DNA of 40,244 nt, taken from contig CADDZS010000004.1 in the NCBI GenBank assembly GCA_902812485.1, forward strand, positions 1 through 40,244, given 5' to 3'. The DNA comes from an archaeon (GTDB lineage Archaea; Thermoproteota; Nitrososphaeria; Nitrososphaerales; CADDZS01). Positions 17,617 to 26,087 of this stretch are shown in pieces (the stretch's first letter is position 1; each line of letters starts with the position of its first letter). Below the pieces are notes generated by a model that was not told where the DNA came from, did not search any database, and was given only the letters and a program-made list of their open reading frames with translations. The position numbers and the translations under genes are program-made.

Positions 17617-18933
17617 TTACGGTTCGAGCCTCTCAGGAGTCCTTGGAAAGAGACATACTTCTCTAATATTTTCAATGTCGAGCATTTGGGCGACTGACCT
17701 TTCTATCCCAAGGGCAAACCCGCCGTGAGGAGGAACTCCGTACTTGAAGTTCTTCGTGAACCACTCAAGCCCACTTTCGTCAATCCCCTTCTCCTTGATT
17801 TGGGCTATGAGCTTGTCGTACCTATTCTCACGCTGACCGCCTGATGAGACCTCGAGCCCTTTGTAAATCAAATCGACGCTTCGAGCCCATCGGGGGTCCT
17901 CGTCCACCCTCATTACGTAAAATGGCTTAGCAGCGAAGGGAAATCTGTTGACAAAGAAGAACTCGCTCCCTGTCTTCTCCTTTACATGTCTTGCAAGTAT
18001 CTCTTCGCTCTCTCGATTCAAATCTGTGTCTGGAGGAAGATCTCTTCCATACTCTTTCAGTATGTCGTAAATTTCTGGGAATCGAAGCTCAGGGAAGGGG
18101 ATTCTTGGCGAGTGCAGGTCACTCTTTCCCAGGATCTCAAGCTCGCGCTTACAATCATTTTGTATTTTCTTGATTGCATGTGATACCATTGCTTCTTCCA
18201 CTCTTTCTGTATCAGTCTCGTCTTCGATGAACCCAATTTCCGCCGCGCACGCTCTGTGTTCGCAAAGGTGTCGCGGAGTGTGCGACGCCTCCGCCCGCCA
18301 ATTCGGGCCCAGGTCGTAGAGCTTGTCGATCCCACCAGCTATTGCGAGCTGTCTGTGAAGCTGAGGATCCTGCCTCAAGAAAGCGCTCTTTCCAAAATAA
18401 TCAAGCTTGAAAACTTCAGAACCCCCCTCACTCGTTCCTCCGAGAATTGCAGGAGTAGAAACTTGCACAAATCCGTTTGTGCGAAGGTACTCTTCTAGTC
18501 CTTCCATGAACTTTGCTTCGATGGTGATTATCGCCAAGTTACGTGGATTTCTCAGGTCTATTACTCGCCAGTCTAGCCTCGTGTCAAGCTGAGTCTCAAC
18601 CGACCATGTGACATCAATCGGCAATGGTGAAACTGACTTGCTGAGAACCTTAACCATGATCGGATAAACCTCAGGACCAATTTTCGCAATTTGTTTGTCG
18701 AGAACAGTACCAGTGACCGCGATCACATCATGAAGTTTCAAGTCCCGAGTTGATTGTTCGATCTCCTGAGGCGATTTCTTCTTGTCAACTGTGACCTGCA
18801 TCAAGCCACTTCTGTCCCTGATCACTATGAATCTGAAATTAGGAAGCTCCTTTACGTTGTCTACCCATCCTGCAATTGTAACTGTCTCGCCCTTGTGGGA
18901 TGAAAGTTCTCCTGAGTAGTGTGTTCTGATCAT
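17617..18933 (-). CDS. aspS: Aspartyl-tRNA synthetase, archaeal type
   Basis: Class IIb aminoacyl-tRNA synthetase charging tRNA-Asp. N-terminal OB-fold anticodon-binding domain (VTIAGWVDNVKEL to VLSKS, about 20-105 counted from the GTG) and a catalytic core with motif 1 (FMEGLEEYLRTNGFVQVSTP), motif 2 (LGPNWRAEASHTPRHL) and motif 3 (GFALGIERSVAQML). No bacterial GAD insertion, as expected for archaea. Starts near MIRTHYSGEL; I use the ATG at 18933, with a GTG three codons upstream (18942) as an alternative. It stops 23 bases from cdvC, tail to tail. Whether it is discriminating or also charges tRNA-Asn is not decided here. Confidence 0.95.
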   Translation of the reverse strand: MIRTHYSGELSSHKGETVTIAGWVDNVKELPNFRFIVIRDRSGLMQVTVDKKKSPQEIEQSTRDLKLHDVIAVTGTVLDKQIAKIGPEVYPIMVKVLSKSVSPLPIDVTWSVETQLDTRLDWRVIDLRNPRNLAIITIEAKFMEGLEEYLRTNGFVQVSTPAILGGTSEGGSEVFKLDYFGKSAFLRQDPQLHRQLAIAGGIDKLYDLGPNWRAEASHTPRHLCEHRACAAEIGFIEDETDTERVEEAMVSHAIKKIQNDCKRELEILGKSDLHSPRIPFPELRFPEIYDILKEYGRDLPPDTDLNRESEEILARHVKEKTGSEFFFVNRFPFAAKPFYVMRVDEDPRWARSVDLIYKGLEVSSGGQRENRYDKLIAQIKEKGIDESGLEWFTKNFKYGVPPHGGFALGIERSVAQMLDIENIREVCLFPRTPERLEP

Positions 18934-19193
18934 TTCGTGCACTCTAACCTATGGTACGCAAATTTTTGATCAAAAAGAATTACTCCGAGTCCGAACTAGA
19001 GAATCTGAAAAATTCTAATGTGCACACTAGCTGATTTCTTTCATTTTCTCTCCAAGTGTCCTCAATTTTTGATTGAGCTCGAGATAAAGCGGGGTTCCTA
19101 CTCTCAAACTATGTTTACTATTCGTTCCTTACCATGGCAGCTATAGGATGGCGATTAACACATACAACTTGAGAGTAAAAAAGCCGAGATGCT

Positions 19194-19703
19194 TCACTGA
19201 CGCTCAAATTCCACCATCAGTTCCATTCCGCGTGTATCCTTTAGTATCTTCGAGATCATTTCAGTGTCGTGAGGGAAGCGATCTGTCTTTCTCCCTGGAA
19301 TGACCACTTTTGTCATCTTGCTTCCATCAGGCAACCAAGCGGTATTGACGTTTGCAATCCTCACAGGGAAGAAGAGATCTTCAAGCACCTTTCTATCTGT
19401 CGTGTCGGCTTCTGTGAGCCATACTTTTCCGCCGAGAATGTTTTGAATCGCCCTTTGAAGCGATGGGTCCCTCCTTAAGGGGGCAAGAGTACCAGGCTCC
19501 AAGACTAGAACATAGTCTTGGTCCACTCGCTCTGCCTTTGCGAGGGAAATCTTGGAAATCTCTGGATTCTTGTCTAATGCCTTTGCAAGTTTAGTCGATA
19601 CTTCGACGTCTACCCCGCTTATCTGACCAGATCTAAGTTTTGAATTGCATTGAGGACAAAGTATCCCTGTACGAGCATCGAAAGAGCAAATTGGTGTTTT
19701 CAC
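19194..19703 (-). CDS. Zn-ribbon/KH-like RNA-binding protein (NusA-related archaeal family)
   Basis: 169-residue protein starting with a cysteine-containing segment (ICSFDARTGILCPQCNSKL; cysteines at about 6, 16 and 19) that suggests a small zinc-binding module, followed by an alpha/beta part with two segments that look KH-like: IQNILGGKVWLTEADTTDRKVLEDLFFP and KVVIPGRKTDRFPHDTEMISKIL. Resembles archaeal proteins annotated as NusA-like KH or transcription factors; the exact role is unknown. GTG start with TATA-like TTATAATATG at about 19712-19722 (minus strand), so probably leaderless. Downstream of sucD on the same strand but with its own promoter. Confidence 0.65.
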   Translation of the reverse strand: MKTPICSFDARTGILCPQCNSKLRSGQISGVDVEVSTKLAKALDKNPEISKISLAKAERVDQDYVLVLEPGTLAPLRRDPSLQRAIQNILGGKVWLTEADTTDRKVLEDLFFPVRIANVNTAWLPDGSKMTKVVIPGRKTDRFPHDTEMISKILKDTRGMELMVEFERQ

Positions 19704-19762
19704 TTTGAGTACATATTATAATTGGTGTCATGAACCTTTAAAACCGTTGCCTGATTCTACCT

Positions 19763-20665
19763 TTATGGTCCATTCTCCTTTTTCTTCTCTTCAAATTCTC
19801 TTTGCAGTAGCTCAGGGATTTGCGAAGGCAGTTCAGCCACAGGCACTCCCGCAGACTTGAAGGCTTCTATCTTCGATGCAGCGGTTCCAGTACCCATTGA
19901 AATTATCGCTCCTGCATGACCCATTCTCTTCCCCGGCGGTGCTTTCCTGCCAGCTATAAACGCTACAACAGGCTTCTTGAAATTTCCATGCTTGATCTTA
20001 CCTGCAAGCCTTTCTTCAGCATCCCCCCCTATCTCTCCGATCACGACTATGCTGTTTGTACCTCCGTCTTCCGCAAACATTTCAACAATTTCTAAGAGAT
20101 CTTTTCCTATGATTGGATCGCCACCGATCCCGACAGCAGTAGATTGCCCATAACCAGCTCGAGTGAGGATCCATGCGATCTCATAGGTTAGAGTCCCGCT
20201 TCGAGAAACCATACCCACCTGCCCCTTTGAGAAGATATGGCCCGGCATTATCCCAATCTTTGATAGCCCGGGCGAGATTATTCCAGGACAGTTAGGTCCT
20301 ATAATCGTAACACCCTTTGAATAAGCATAATTTGTGAACCTTATCGAATCGTGAATAGGAACGTGCTCTGTAATTACAACGATCAGCTTGAGTCCAGAGT
20401 CGATCGACTCGTAGACTGCGTCGGAAGCAAAAGGCGCAGGCACAAATATTATACTCGAATTCAATTGAGGAAACTTTTCAACTGCTTGCTTTACAGTGTT
20501 GAAAACTGGCACAGTGTTTTCGATAATCTCACCTCCTCTTCCAGGCGTTACCCCTGCAAGGATCTTTGTTCCGTATCTGAGCATCGCTGCTGTATGCAAT
20601 CTTCCTTCCCTTCCAGTTGCGCCTTGCACAAGCACCTTTGTGTCATTCCCTACGAGTATTGTCAT
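19763..20665 (-). CDS. sucD: Succinate-CoA ligase, alpha subunit
   Basis: 300-residue CoA-binding subunit of succinyl-CoA synthetase, interconverting succinate and succinyl-CoA with nucleotide triphosphate. Seen: Rossmann CoA site near VQGATGREGRLH, GPNCPGIISPG, and the phosphohistidine loop GHAGAII (about 255-261). ATG start with a clear GGAGG about 12 bases upstream. It follows sucC on the same strand with a 126-base gap, forming a two-gene unit. In archaea the enzyme serves the citric acid cycle or the hydroxybutyrate carbon-fixation cycle; which applies here cannot be told from the window. Confidence 0.96.
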   Translation of the reverse strand: MTILVGNDTKVLVQGATGREGRLHTAAMLRYGTKILAGVTPGRGGEIIENTVPVFNTVKQAVEKFPQLNSSIIFVPAPFASDAVYESIDSGLKLIVVITEHVPIHDSIRFTNYAYSKGVTIIGPNCPGIISPGLSKIGIMPGHIFSKGQVGMVSRSGTLTYEIAWILTRAGYGQSTAVGIGGDPIIGKDLLEIVEMFAEDGGTNSIVVIGEIGGDAEERLAGKIKHGNFKKPVVAFIAGRKAPPGKRMGHAGAIISMGTGTAASKIEAFKSAGVPVAELPSQIPELLQREFEEKKKENGP

Positions 20666-20791
20666 AACAGGATTCTTCCTCCTATATTCTCCATCATAAT
20701 CTGTTTCTTTTCAAATTGAGCCAATTTGAATCCCGATTCCGCAAGATTTTGATCAAATGAAATAATTTGATTTCCATGCAATGAAAGAAGA

Positions 20792-21919
20792 TTAGGTGTA
20801 GGCTTTTTGTACTGCTAGCTTTGCTGCATCTTCCATCGAATCAAGAGTTGCGACGCCGGCGTCGGCGAGAATCTTCCTTCCTTCTTCTTCGTTGTTTCCC
20901 ACCATTCTGACTATGACCGGTACCTTGGTCTGAGAACCTTTGAGAGCTTGCACAAGACCCCTTGCAACATCGTCACATCTCGTAATTCCTCCTAGCACGT
21001 TAACAAAGAGCGCTTTGAGATTCGTCTGTTTGAGTGCAAGACTTACCGCGTTGAAAACTACATCCGAGCTTGAGCCCCCACCCATGTCCAAGAAATTAGC
21101 AGGCCTCCCTCCATAATGAGAGACGACATCGAGGGTTGCCATAACGAGTCCTGCCCCATTTCCTATTATCCCGATGTCTCCATCGAGCTGGACAAAGGCA
21201 AGCCCCCGCTGCGAAGCTTCCCTTTCTAGAGGAGACATATCCTCGCTCTCGTTCCTGTATTCGGGATGTCTGAAAAGTGCATTGTCGTCAAGCGTTATCC
21301 TCGAATCGAGGGCTACAAGCGAGCCGTCATACGTGACTGCAAGAGGATTAGACTCTGCGAGATCGGCTTCAACTTCGCAGAATATGGCGAATATCTTCTT
21401 GCAAATAGATGAAAAATCGGTTGCAGTTCTGCCGCCAAGCCCAATTGAATCGGCCGCGAGTCGTGCCTCGAAATCATGAAGCCCTATAAGCGGTTCGATC
21501 TCTCTCCTGAATATCTTATCGGGTTGAGTAAGAGCTAGCTCCTCAAGATCCATTCCACCTTGGGAGCTTGCGATTAGGACGAACTTTCTTGCACCTCTGT
21601 CTATCGTGAATCCCAAATATAGTTCCTGCTTTGGTTCAACGGACTCGACCACAAGAACGGAGTTGACCTTGATTCCTTTAATCACAGAACCAATGAGTTT
21701 CTTCGCAATCTCTTCGGCTTCAGAAGGGGTCCGAGCCAGCCTTATGCCGCCGGCCTTGCCGCGACCAGCAACGAGAATTTGCGACTTTATGACAACTGGC
21801 TTTTCAAGCTCTTGAGCAGCCGTTCTTACCTCTGAACTTGTTGTGCACAGTTTCCCTCTTGGGACTGGTATCTTCTTTTGCTCGAATAGGATTCGAGCCT
21901 GATATTCGTGAATTTTCAT
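20792..21919 (-). CDS. sucC: Succinate-CoA ligase, beta subunit
   Basis: 375-residue ATP-grasp subunit that binds nucleotide and succinate. N-terminal MKIHEYQARILFEQKKIPVPRG is characteristic, followed by VIKSQILVAGRGKAGGIRLA (glycine-rich nucleotide loop), ESNPLAV (metal binding), and the C-terminal half with GNGAGLVMATLDVV and ANFLDMGGG and NVLGGITRCDDVARGL. Length is that of the family. ATG start. First gene of the sucCD pair, transcribed away from eL40. Confidence 0.97.
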   Translation of the reverse strand: MKIHEYQARILFEQKKIPVPRGKLCTTSSEVRTAAQELEKPVVIKSQILVAGRGKAGGIRLARTPSEAEEIAKKLIGSVIKGIKVNSVLVVESVEPKQELYLGFTIDRGARKFVLIASSQGGMDLEELALTQPDKIFRREIEPLIGLHDFEARLAADSIGLGGRTATDFSSICKKIFAIFCEVEADLAESNPLAVTYDGSLVALDSRITLDDNALFRHPEYRNESEDMSPLEREASQRGLAFVQLDGDIGIIGNGAGLVMATLDVVSHYGGRPANFLDMGGGSSSDVVFNAVSLALKQTNLKALFVNVLGGITRCDDVARGLVQALKGSQTKVPVIVRMVGNNEEEGRKILADAGVATLDSMEDAAKLAVQKAYT

Positions 21920-22123
21920 TTGGAGCGTTTACGCCAGACCATGAAAGGAAGAGAAAAGATATTTGGTTCGACATCTCTCTCTTTTCAATTATCGCAATAA
22001 AAAGTTAAATGCGCAACCTGAACGAAAGTAAAGATCTTCTACTTAGAGTCGAGGCTAGGAAGAACTCCAATCTTTCAAAAAAGAGTTTTGTGATCTCTGA
22101 AGAGTAAAGTGGATCAGCGAAAA

Positions 22124-22291
22124 ATGCCTATAACAGATGCCGCAAAGAAGCAGATCGCGCAAAGGAGAAGGATCTTCTTCAAAATATGCCTTAGATGCGG
22201 AATTAAGAACCCGATAACTGCAACGAGATGTCGGAAATGTAAAGCTCAGGTTTTGCGCCTCAAGAATCGAACACTTGGTGTCAAGAAGTAA
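22124..22291 (+). CDS. rpl40e: Large ribosomal subunit protein eL40
   Basis: 55-residue zinc-ribbon ribosomal protein. Four cysteines in two CxxC pairs (CLRCG and CRKCK) bind zinc, and the flanks are strongly basic, fitting rRNA binding. In archaea eL40 stands alone, whereas in eukaryotes it is fused to ubiquitin. I start at MPITD (ATG 22124), the usual archaeal N-terminus; an in-frame GTG at 22109 would add five residues. No evident Shine-Dalgarno sequence. Single gene, followed by a T-run at 22338. Confidence 0.95.
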   Translation: MPITDAAKKQIAQRRRIFFKICLRCGIKNPITATRCRKCKAQVLRLKNRTLGVKK

Positions 22292-22312
22292 GAAAGAATT
22301 TGAAAGGATGGA

Positions 22313-22343
22313 ACCTCTAACCTATTGGGAGGCCTTCTTTTTT
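22313..22343 (+). terminator. Probable terminator of eL40
   Basis: CCTC and GAGG can pair across about eleven bases just ahead of a T-rich run (CTTTTTTC, 22337-22344), 46 bases past the stop codon. Confidence 0.35.
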
Positions 22344-22567
22344 CTGCACTTCAAGCATGTTTTTTCGAGTTTCTTTTCAGCATAGATAATTGAAAATGAA
22401 AAGGATAGGAATACTCGGAGGCCCGCCTTCAACGTCTTCGAAACTGGAGTAATGCGGATAAGACCTAGAGGCGAAAGAACGTCGCGTATTCTTTATTCCT
22501 AGAATCTAGAAATACACTTGAATTGACCAGAAAAAAGAAGAGAATGGGGAGAAAGACTACACTCGCT

Positions 22568-22678
22568 GGGCGTGTGGTCCAGCTGGTCTAAGACACCGCT
22601 CTCACACACGGAAATTTCAAAGCTTCAAAATGATCCGATGAAGAGCGGGAATCGACGGTTCGAATCCGTCCACGCCCA
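22568..22678 (+). tRNA. tRNA-Val (CAC) with intron
   Basis: Acceptor GGGCGTG/CACGCCC (22568-22574 / 22671-22677), discriminator A 22678, no encoded CCA. Anticodon stem CCGCT/AGCGG (22596-22600 / 22644-22648); loop begins CTCACA, giving anticodon CAC at 22603-22605. T arm GACGG-TTCGAAT-CCGTC is perfect. An intron of about 36 bases occupies roughly 22607-22642 at the canonical 37/38 site; CGGA and TCCG inside it pair, as expected for the bulge-helix-bulge splice structure. Exact splice points are inferred and may shift by a base. Confidence 0.93.
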
Positions 22679-22798
22679 TCTTGTACGGACCGTGGGCTGC
22701 AACAAGTGCTGGAACCAGTTCCCGTTATTGAGAATTGGCTTTCTGATGATTTAGAAACCACACGGACAGCAGAAAAGACTTCTTCTTCTTCGTCTTCG

Positions 22799-23191
22799 TC
22801 ACTGAGAAACAGCTTGTTTTGCTTTTTCAGCCACATCTCTGCTAGCCTTGAACGACAGGCCACAACCACAGGATGCAGCCGCGTTTGGATTGTCCACCTT
22901 GAAACCCGAGGACTGAAGGTTTTCGACGTAATCTATTTTTGATCCGCGCAAATAGATGAGACTGAGTTTGTCCACGATGACCTTGATACCCCTGGTTTTC
23001 ACTACGGCATCATCGTTTGAAATGCTATCATCAATGGACATCCCATAGGACATCCCGGCGCATCCTCCGCCAGAGATGTAGAGCCTAAGACCAGCATCCG
23101 GCTTTCCTTCCTTCGCCAATATCTGCTTGATTCTTTCGACTGCTGCGTCAGTAAGTATTAGTTGCTCAGATGTGCTTGTTATCAGCGACAT
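22799..23191 (-). CDS. IscA/HesB A-type iron-sulfur carrier
   Basis: 130-residue A-type carrier that accepts and delivers Fe-S clusters to target proteins. Conserved features: LRLYISGGGCAGMSYGM containing the first cysteine, and the C-terminal CGCG pair within SCGCGLSF. These three cysteines bind the cluster. I start at ATG 23191 (MSLITS); a TTG at 23212 would add seven acidic-hydrophobic residues. The gene lies on the opposite strand from, and 120 bases beyond, the tRNA-Val gene and downstream of the proteasome subunit. No other isc/suf gene is nearby. Confidence 0.94.
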   Translation of the reverse strand: MSLITSTSEQLILTDAAVERIKQILAKEGKPDAGLRLYISGGGCAGMSYGMSIDDSISNDDAVVKTRGIKVIVDKLSLIYLRGSKIDYVENLQSSGFKVDNPNAAASCGCGLSFKASRDVAEKAKQAVSQ

Positions 23192-23323
23192 GGCTGGAAT
23201 ATCATCATCCAATAATCTTTCGCTTGAGAGGATTTAATCGTTTTGTGCCTAAAAACTGAGCTTCCAAAGAAACTGATTACCTCAAAAGGGAAAAAAATGA
23301 AGCGAAATGGATTCTTTTCGCCC

Positions 23324-23953
23324 TCAGCCAGCAACCTGAGGCGGAATGAAGGGTGCAGCTTCTTCACGGAGGCCATCCTTTGTAGCGTAAATCAAATCAA
23401 CGCCGTCGCCGCTAGATACGTCCCTCTTTATTGCGGCCTTGATGGCCTTGAGGGCAAGTTCTTTTGCTTCCTTTTCGGACATGCCCTCAGAATAACCATT
23501 TTCAATGACACCAATCGCGATTTCCGCACCAGAGCCAACTGCCGCGTAGTCATCTGGAATAACACTTCCTAGAGGATCAAGGACGTAGATCGAAGGTTTC
23601 TTGACATCATCGTAGCCGCCAAGCATTACTTGGGTAATCATTGGGGCGAATCGCCTTTCAAACATTATTACCGAGAGGAGCTTTGCAATCGAATTGGCGC
23701 TTAGAGGCCTCTTTATCTCAAGTTCTCTGAGTTTTACATAGGATTGAAGCTCCTTGATGAGAATTTGCATGTCTCCAATCATCCCAGCGCAAGCGGCGCC
23801 GACTCTGTCAGTAACACGAAATGTCTTCTTTCCTGTCTTGCTTACGACGAAACCTCCCAATGTGACTCTTCGCTCTGCTCCGAGCACGACTCCGCCGTCG
23901 AATGTCAAGCCTACAACAGTTGCGCCTGGAATGAATGCTTCGTTGAATGCCAT
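23324..23953 (-). CDS. psmB: Proteasome beta subunit, catalytically inactive form
   Basis: 20S proteasome beta-type subunit (Ntn fold), 209 residues from the ATG at 23953. Ungapped comparison by eye with the other beta subunit in this window shows the nucleophile Thr1 replaced by Ala (IPG-ATVVG, residue 11) and Asp17 by Glu (LGAERRVT), while Lys33 (GKKTF) and later active-site neighbours (GSG; RDVSSGDG) remain. Without Thr1 it cannot autoprocess or cleave peptides, so it should be a structural or regulatory beta subunit in mixed rings. An upstream TTG-type extension to 24040 is open but overlaps rtcA and lacks family character. It lies 45 bases downstream of rtcA, same strand. Confidence 0.92.
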   Translation of the reverse strand: MAFNEAFIPGATVVGLTFDGGVVLGAERRVTLGGFVVSKTGKKTFRVTDRVGAACAGMIGDMQILIKELQSYVKLRELEIKRPLSANSIAKLLSVIMFERRFAPMITQVMLGGYDDVKKPSIYVLDPLGSVIPDDYAAVGSGAEIAIGVIENGYSEGMSEKEAKELALKAIKAAIKRDVSSGDGVDLIYATKDGLREEAAPFIPPQVAG

Positions 23954-23997
23954 TTTAAGAAATAACAGCTCTGTAAAGGAATTCATTCTTCGTTTAT

Positions 23998-25089
23998 CTA
24001 GATAGATTTTTCGGAACGCCCTGATAGTGAAACAATCCAATTTCCGCGATTTGCATCTCTTTCAATCTCAGAGTAGCAACCTGCAAGCCGCTCTACAATC
24101 TTCAGGTTGGTGGTCAAGTGAGAAGTGAGATTCGAAGTTGAGAAACGGCTTTTACCGGAGGAACAAGAAAGCGCAGTCACGAGCATATCCGCAAGGTGCG
24201 AATCGACTGAGGGATTTGTCTTTGCTTCCTTAACGAAGGCCTGGGCCGCCTCAGACCCCACAACTTCTGCCTTTTTGCCTCTTTCGCCTAGGGAACTGGA
24301 CCCAACAAAGCTCTCGGGAGTGATCCTGTAAACGAGCATAGATGACCCGGGGGAAAGTGACTCTCCCTCTGAATCCTCTTCTGAATGAATCTTACTGAAT
24401 CCTGCCTTTACCAGTTCTCTCTTTGCAGATTCCGTTTGCCTTTCGCAGACATGTCTGGGGAGGGATCTCGAAACGCTAAGAATCCTTACTTCAGAGCCTT
24501 CATGCAAGGCATCCCAGTCTTGTTCTCGAGTTGCTTCAACAAGATCTACGTTTCTAGTGTTGCATCTTGAGCCATCTACGTGCAGTTTGATCCTGCCACC
24601 GCCTCTGGGATAGTAGCCTCTTCTCTCCAACTCGATTGATGATATCCACCCGATGCGAGCATAAGCAGGAAAGACTACTTCCCTTAGATAGTCAACTGTA
24701 GGACTGAAACTGACCTCTGTCCCTCCGAGAACTGTGGCCTCGAGATCGATTCCAAGATATGCAGCTATCGGCATTAGGGTCTGACAAATGAGTGTCACGC
24801 TACCTGCGGTTCCAGTGTCTATGAGCATTTTGGAATCCTTTTCGGGATCTCCTGGGACATACTCGATAGTCTGAGACCCAATTTCGGCCCCTTTCAATTT
24901 TGCCTTGCACAGTTCGGCGGCTGAGTTGATAGCTTGGAGATGCTGAGGTTTCAGGCCAGGTTCCTTTCTCCTAGCCCTAATGTTTGTGATTCTTAGTGGT
25001 CTCTTGAGGACTGAGGCAACTGACACGGAGGTTCTGAGAATTTGGCCTCCGCCTTCGCCCTCAGAACCGTCTATTTCAACAAAGTCCAT
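23998..25089 (-). CDS. rtcA: RNA 3'-terminal phosphate cyclase
   Basis: 363-residue RtcA, which converts RNA 3'-phosphates to 2',3'-cyclic phosphates using ATP. Seen: N-terminal EGEGGGQILRTSVSVAS, RRKEPGLKPQHLQAI, DTGTAGSVTLI, RRGYYPRGGG, and the adenylated active-site histidine in SHLADMLV (about 308-315). True RtcA rather than the Rcl1 ribosome factor because this histidine is present. ATG start; palindromic TATA-like CTTATAAG at 25137-25144 lies about 50 bases upstream. Co-directional with the proteasome subunit downstream, probably one transcript. Confidence 0.96.
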   Translation of the reverse strand: MDFVEIDGSEGEGGGQILRTSVSVASVLKRPLRITNIRARRKEPGLKPQHLQAINSAAELCKAKLKGAEIGSQTIEYVPGDPEKDSKMLIDTGTAGSVTLICQTLMPIAAYLGIDLEATVLGGTEVSFSPTVDYLREVVFPAYARIGWISSIELERRGYYPRGGGRIKLHVDGSRCNTRNVDLVEATREQDWDALHEGSEVRILSVSRSLPRHVCERQTESAKRELVKAGFSKIHSEEDSEGESLSPGSSMLVYRITPESFVGSSSLGERGKKAEVVGSEAAQAFVKEAKTNPSVDSHLADMLVTALSCSSGKSRFSTSNLTSHLTTNLKIVERLAGCYSEIERDANRGNWIVSLSGRSEKSI

Positions 25090-25136
25090 TGCCGTTCAGA
25101 ATTCACTTTTGTATCTGAAAATTTCCAACGGCATTT

Positions 25137-25144
25137 CTTATAAG
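25137..25144 (-). promoter_or_regulatory. TATA-like site for rtcA
   Basis: Perfectly palindromic CTTATAAG, 48-55 bases upstream of the rtcA start in the divergent gap toward nadM; spacing fits a leader of about 25 bases. Confidence 0.4.
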
Positions 25145-25312
25145 CTACCTGAAGGTCATGATGAAAGTAAGAACCGCGTTTCTTTGCCTAGGAAGCGTCA
25201 TTTTCCTATCCCGAAAGATTTTGGAAAGGCCATCCAAACTCTAGGAGAGAGATGTAAGACTAAAACGGTTTTCAATTTTGGGACCTAAAGAAAGGCTGAA
25301 TTTCTCAAATTG

Positions 25313-25819
25313 ATGGACGTCGGACTTTACATCGGGAGATTCCAGCCATTTCACTATGGACACCTCTCAGCCGTGAGATTTGCGTTAAAGAAAGTGCGCG
25401 AGCTGTATATAATCGTAGGAAGCTCTCAGAAGAGTCATGAACCTCGGAATCCCTTCACTGCGGGCGAGAGAATCATAATGATACGAAACAGTCTTCAAAA
25501 GGAGAGGATCGATCCTTCTCGCTATCTCATAATTCCAATTCCAGACGCGATAGGCCATGCAGTATGGACTGCCTTCATCGATCAAGTGGTACCAAAATAT
25601 GACATTGTGATATCAAACGATACCTTGACTCTACAGCTTTTCAGAGAAAAGGGAATAAAGACACTTGAGGCCCCTCTCAAGGATAGATCGAAGTTTTCAG
25701 CGACAGAGGTGAGACGCCGAATCTCTGCGGGTGAAAACTGGAAAGAGCTAGTTCCCCCTTCAGTTGCCAAAATCATAGAAGAAATCATTGCGAGGGGAAG
25801 ATTTGAAGGCTTGGAGTAA
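25313..25819 (+). CDS. nadM: Nicotinamide-nucleotide adenylyltransferase, archaeal type
   Basis: 168-residue nucleotidyltransferase making NAD from NMN and ATP. The N-terminal GRFQPFHYGHL (about residues 8-18) carries the HxGH signature, and FSATEVRRRI near residue 128 is the second ATP-binding motif (ISSTxxR type). Length matches archaeal NadM. ATG at 25313 chosen over a TTG at 25310 directly before it. Divergent from rtcA; 268 bases precede the aminotransferase on the same strand. Confidence 0.94.
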   Translation: MDVGLYIGRFQPFHYGHLSAVRFALKKVRELYIIVGSSQKSHEPRNPFTAGERIIMIRNSLQKERIDPSRYLIIPIPDAIGHAVWTAFIDQVVPKYDIVISNDTLTLQLFREKGIKTLEAPLKDRSKFSATEVRRRISAGENWKELVPPSVAKIIEEIIARGRFEGLE

Positions 25820-26044
25820 ACTCTCTCTCTGAAATTTCTCTCCAAAACTGGGTCAATTTCTAATCCTGCTGCAAGGAATTTTTGAACAAAAACTCATCGG
25901 GGCCCTCATAAAGAAAATTTGGGTGAAGTTGACCCAGAGTGAAGAATCTGCAATCGGGCTTTCGATATCTCAGGTTCAGTAAGGGTTTTTTTCTTTGAAC
26001 TATCGAAGCACGCGCCTCTTCAGTCTGGCAAAGTTTAGATGCGC

Positions 26045-26051
26045 ATATTAA
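26045..26051 (+). promoter_or_regulatory. Probable TATA box of the aminotransferase gene
   Basis: ATATTAA about 37-43 bases upstream of the TTG at 26088, giving a leader of about 10-15 bases. Confidence 0.35.
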
Positions 26052-26087
26052 GAGAGAAAAATTCGCCACTCTCGTGATGTTTCGAGA

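Noticed and set aside
22588-22869. Minus-strand 93-codon frame
   Set aside because: It runs across the tRNA-Val gene and into iscA in another frame.
23954-24040. N-terminal extension of the inactive proteasome subunit
   Set aside because: Overlaps the rtcA coding end and lacks similarity to propeptides; the ATG at 23953 gives the family-typical start.
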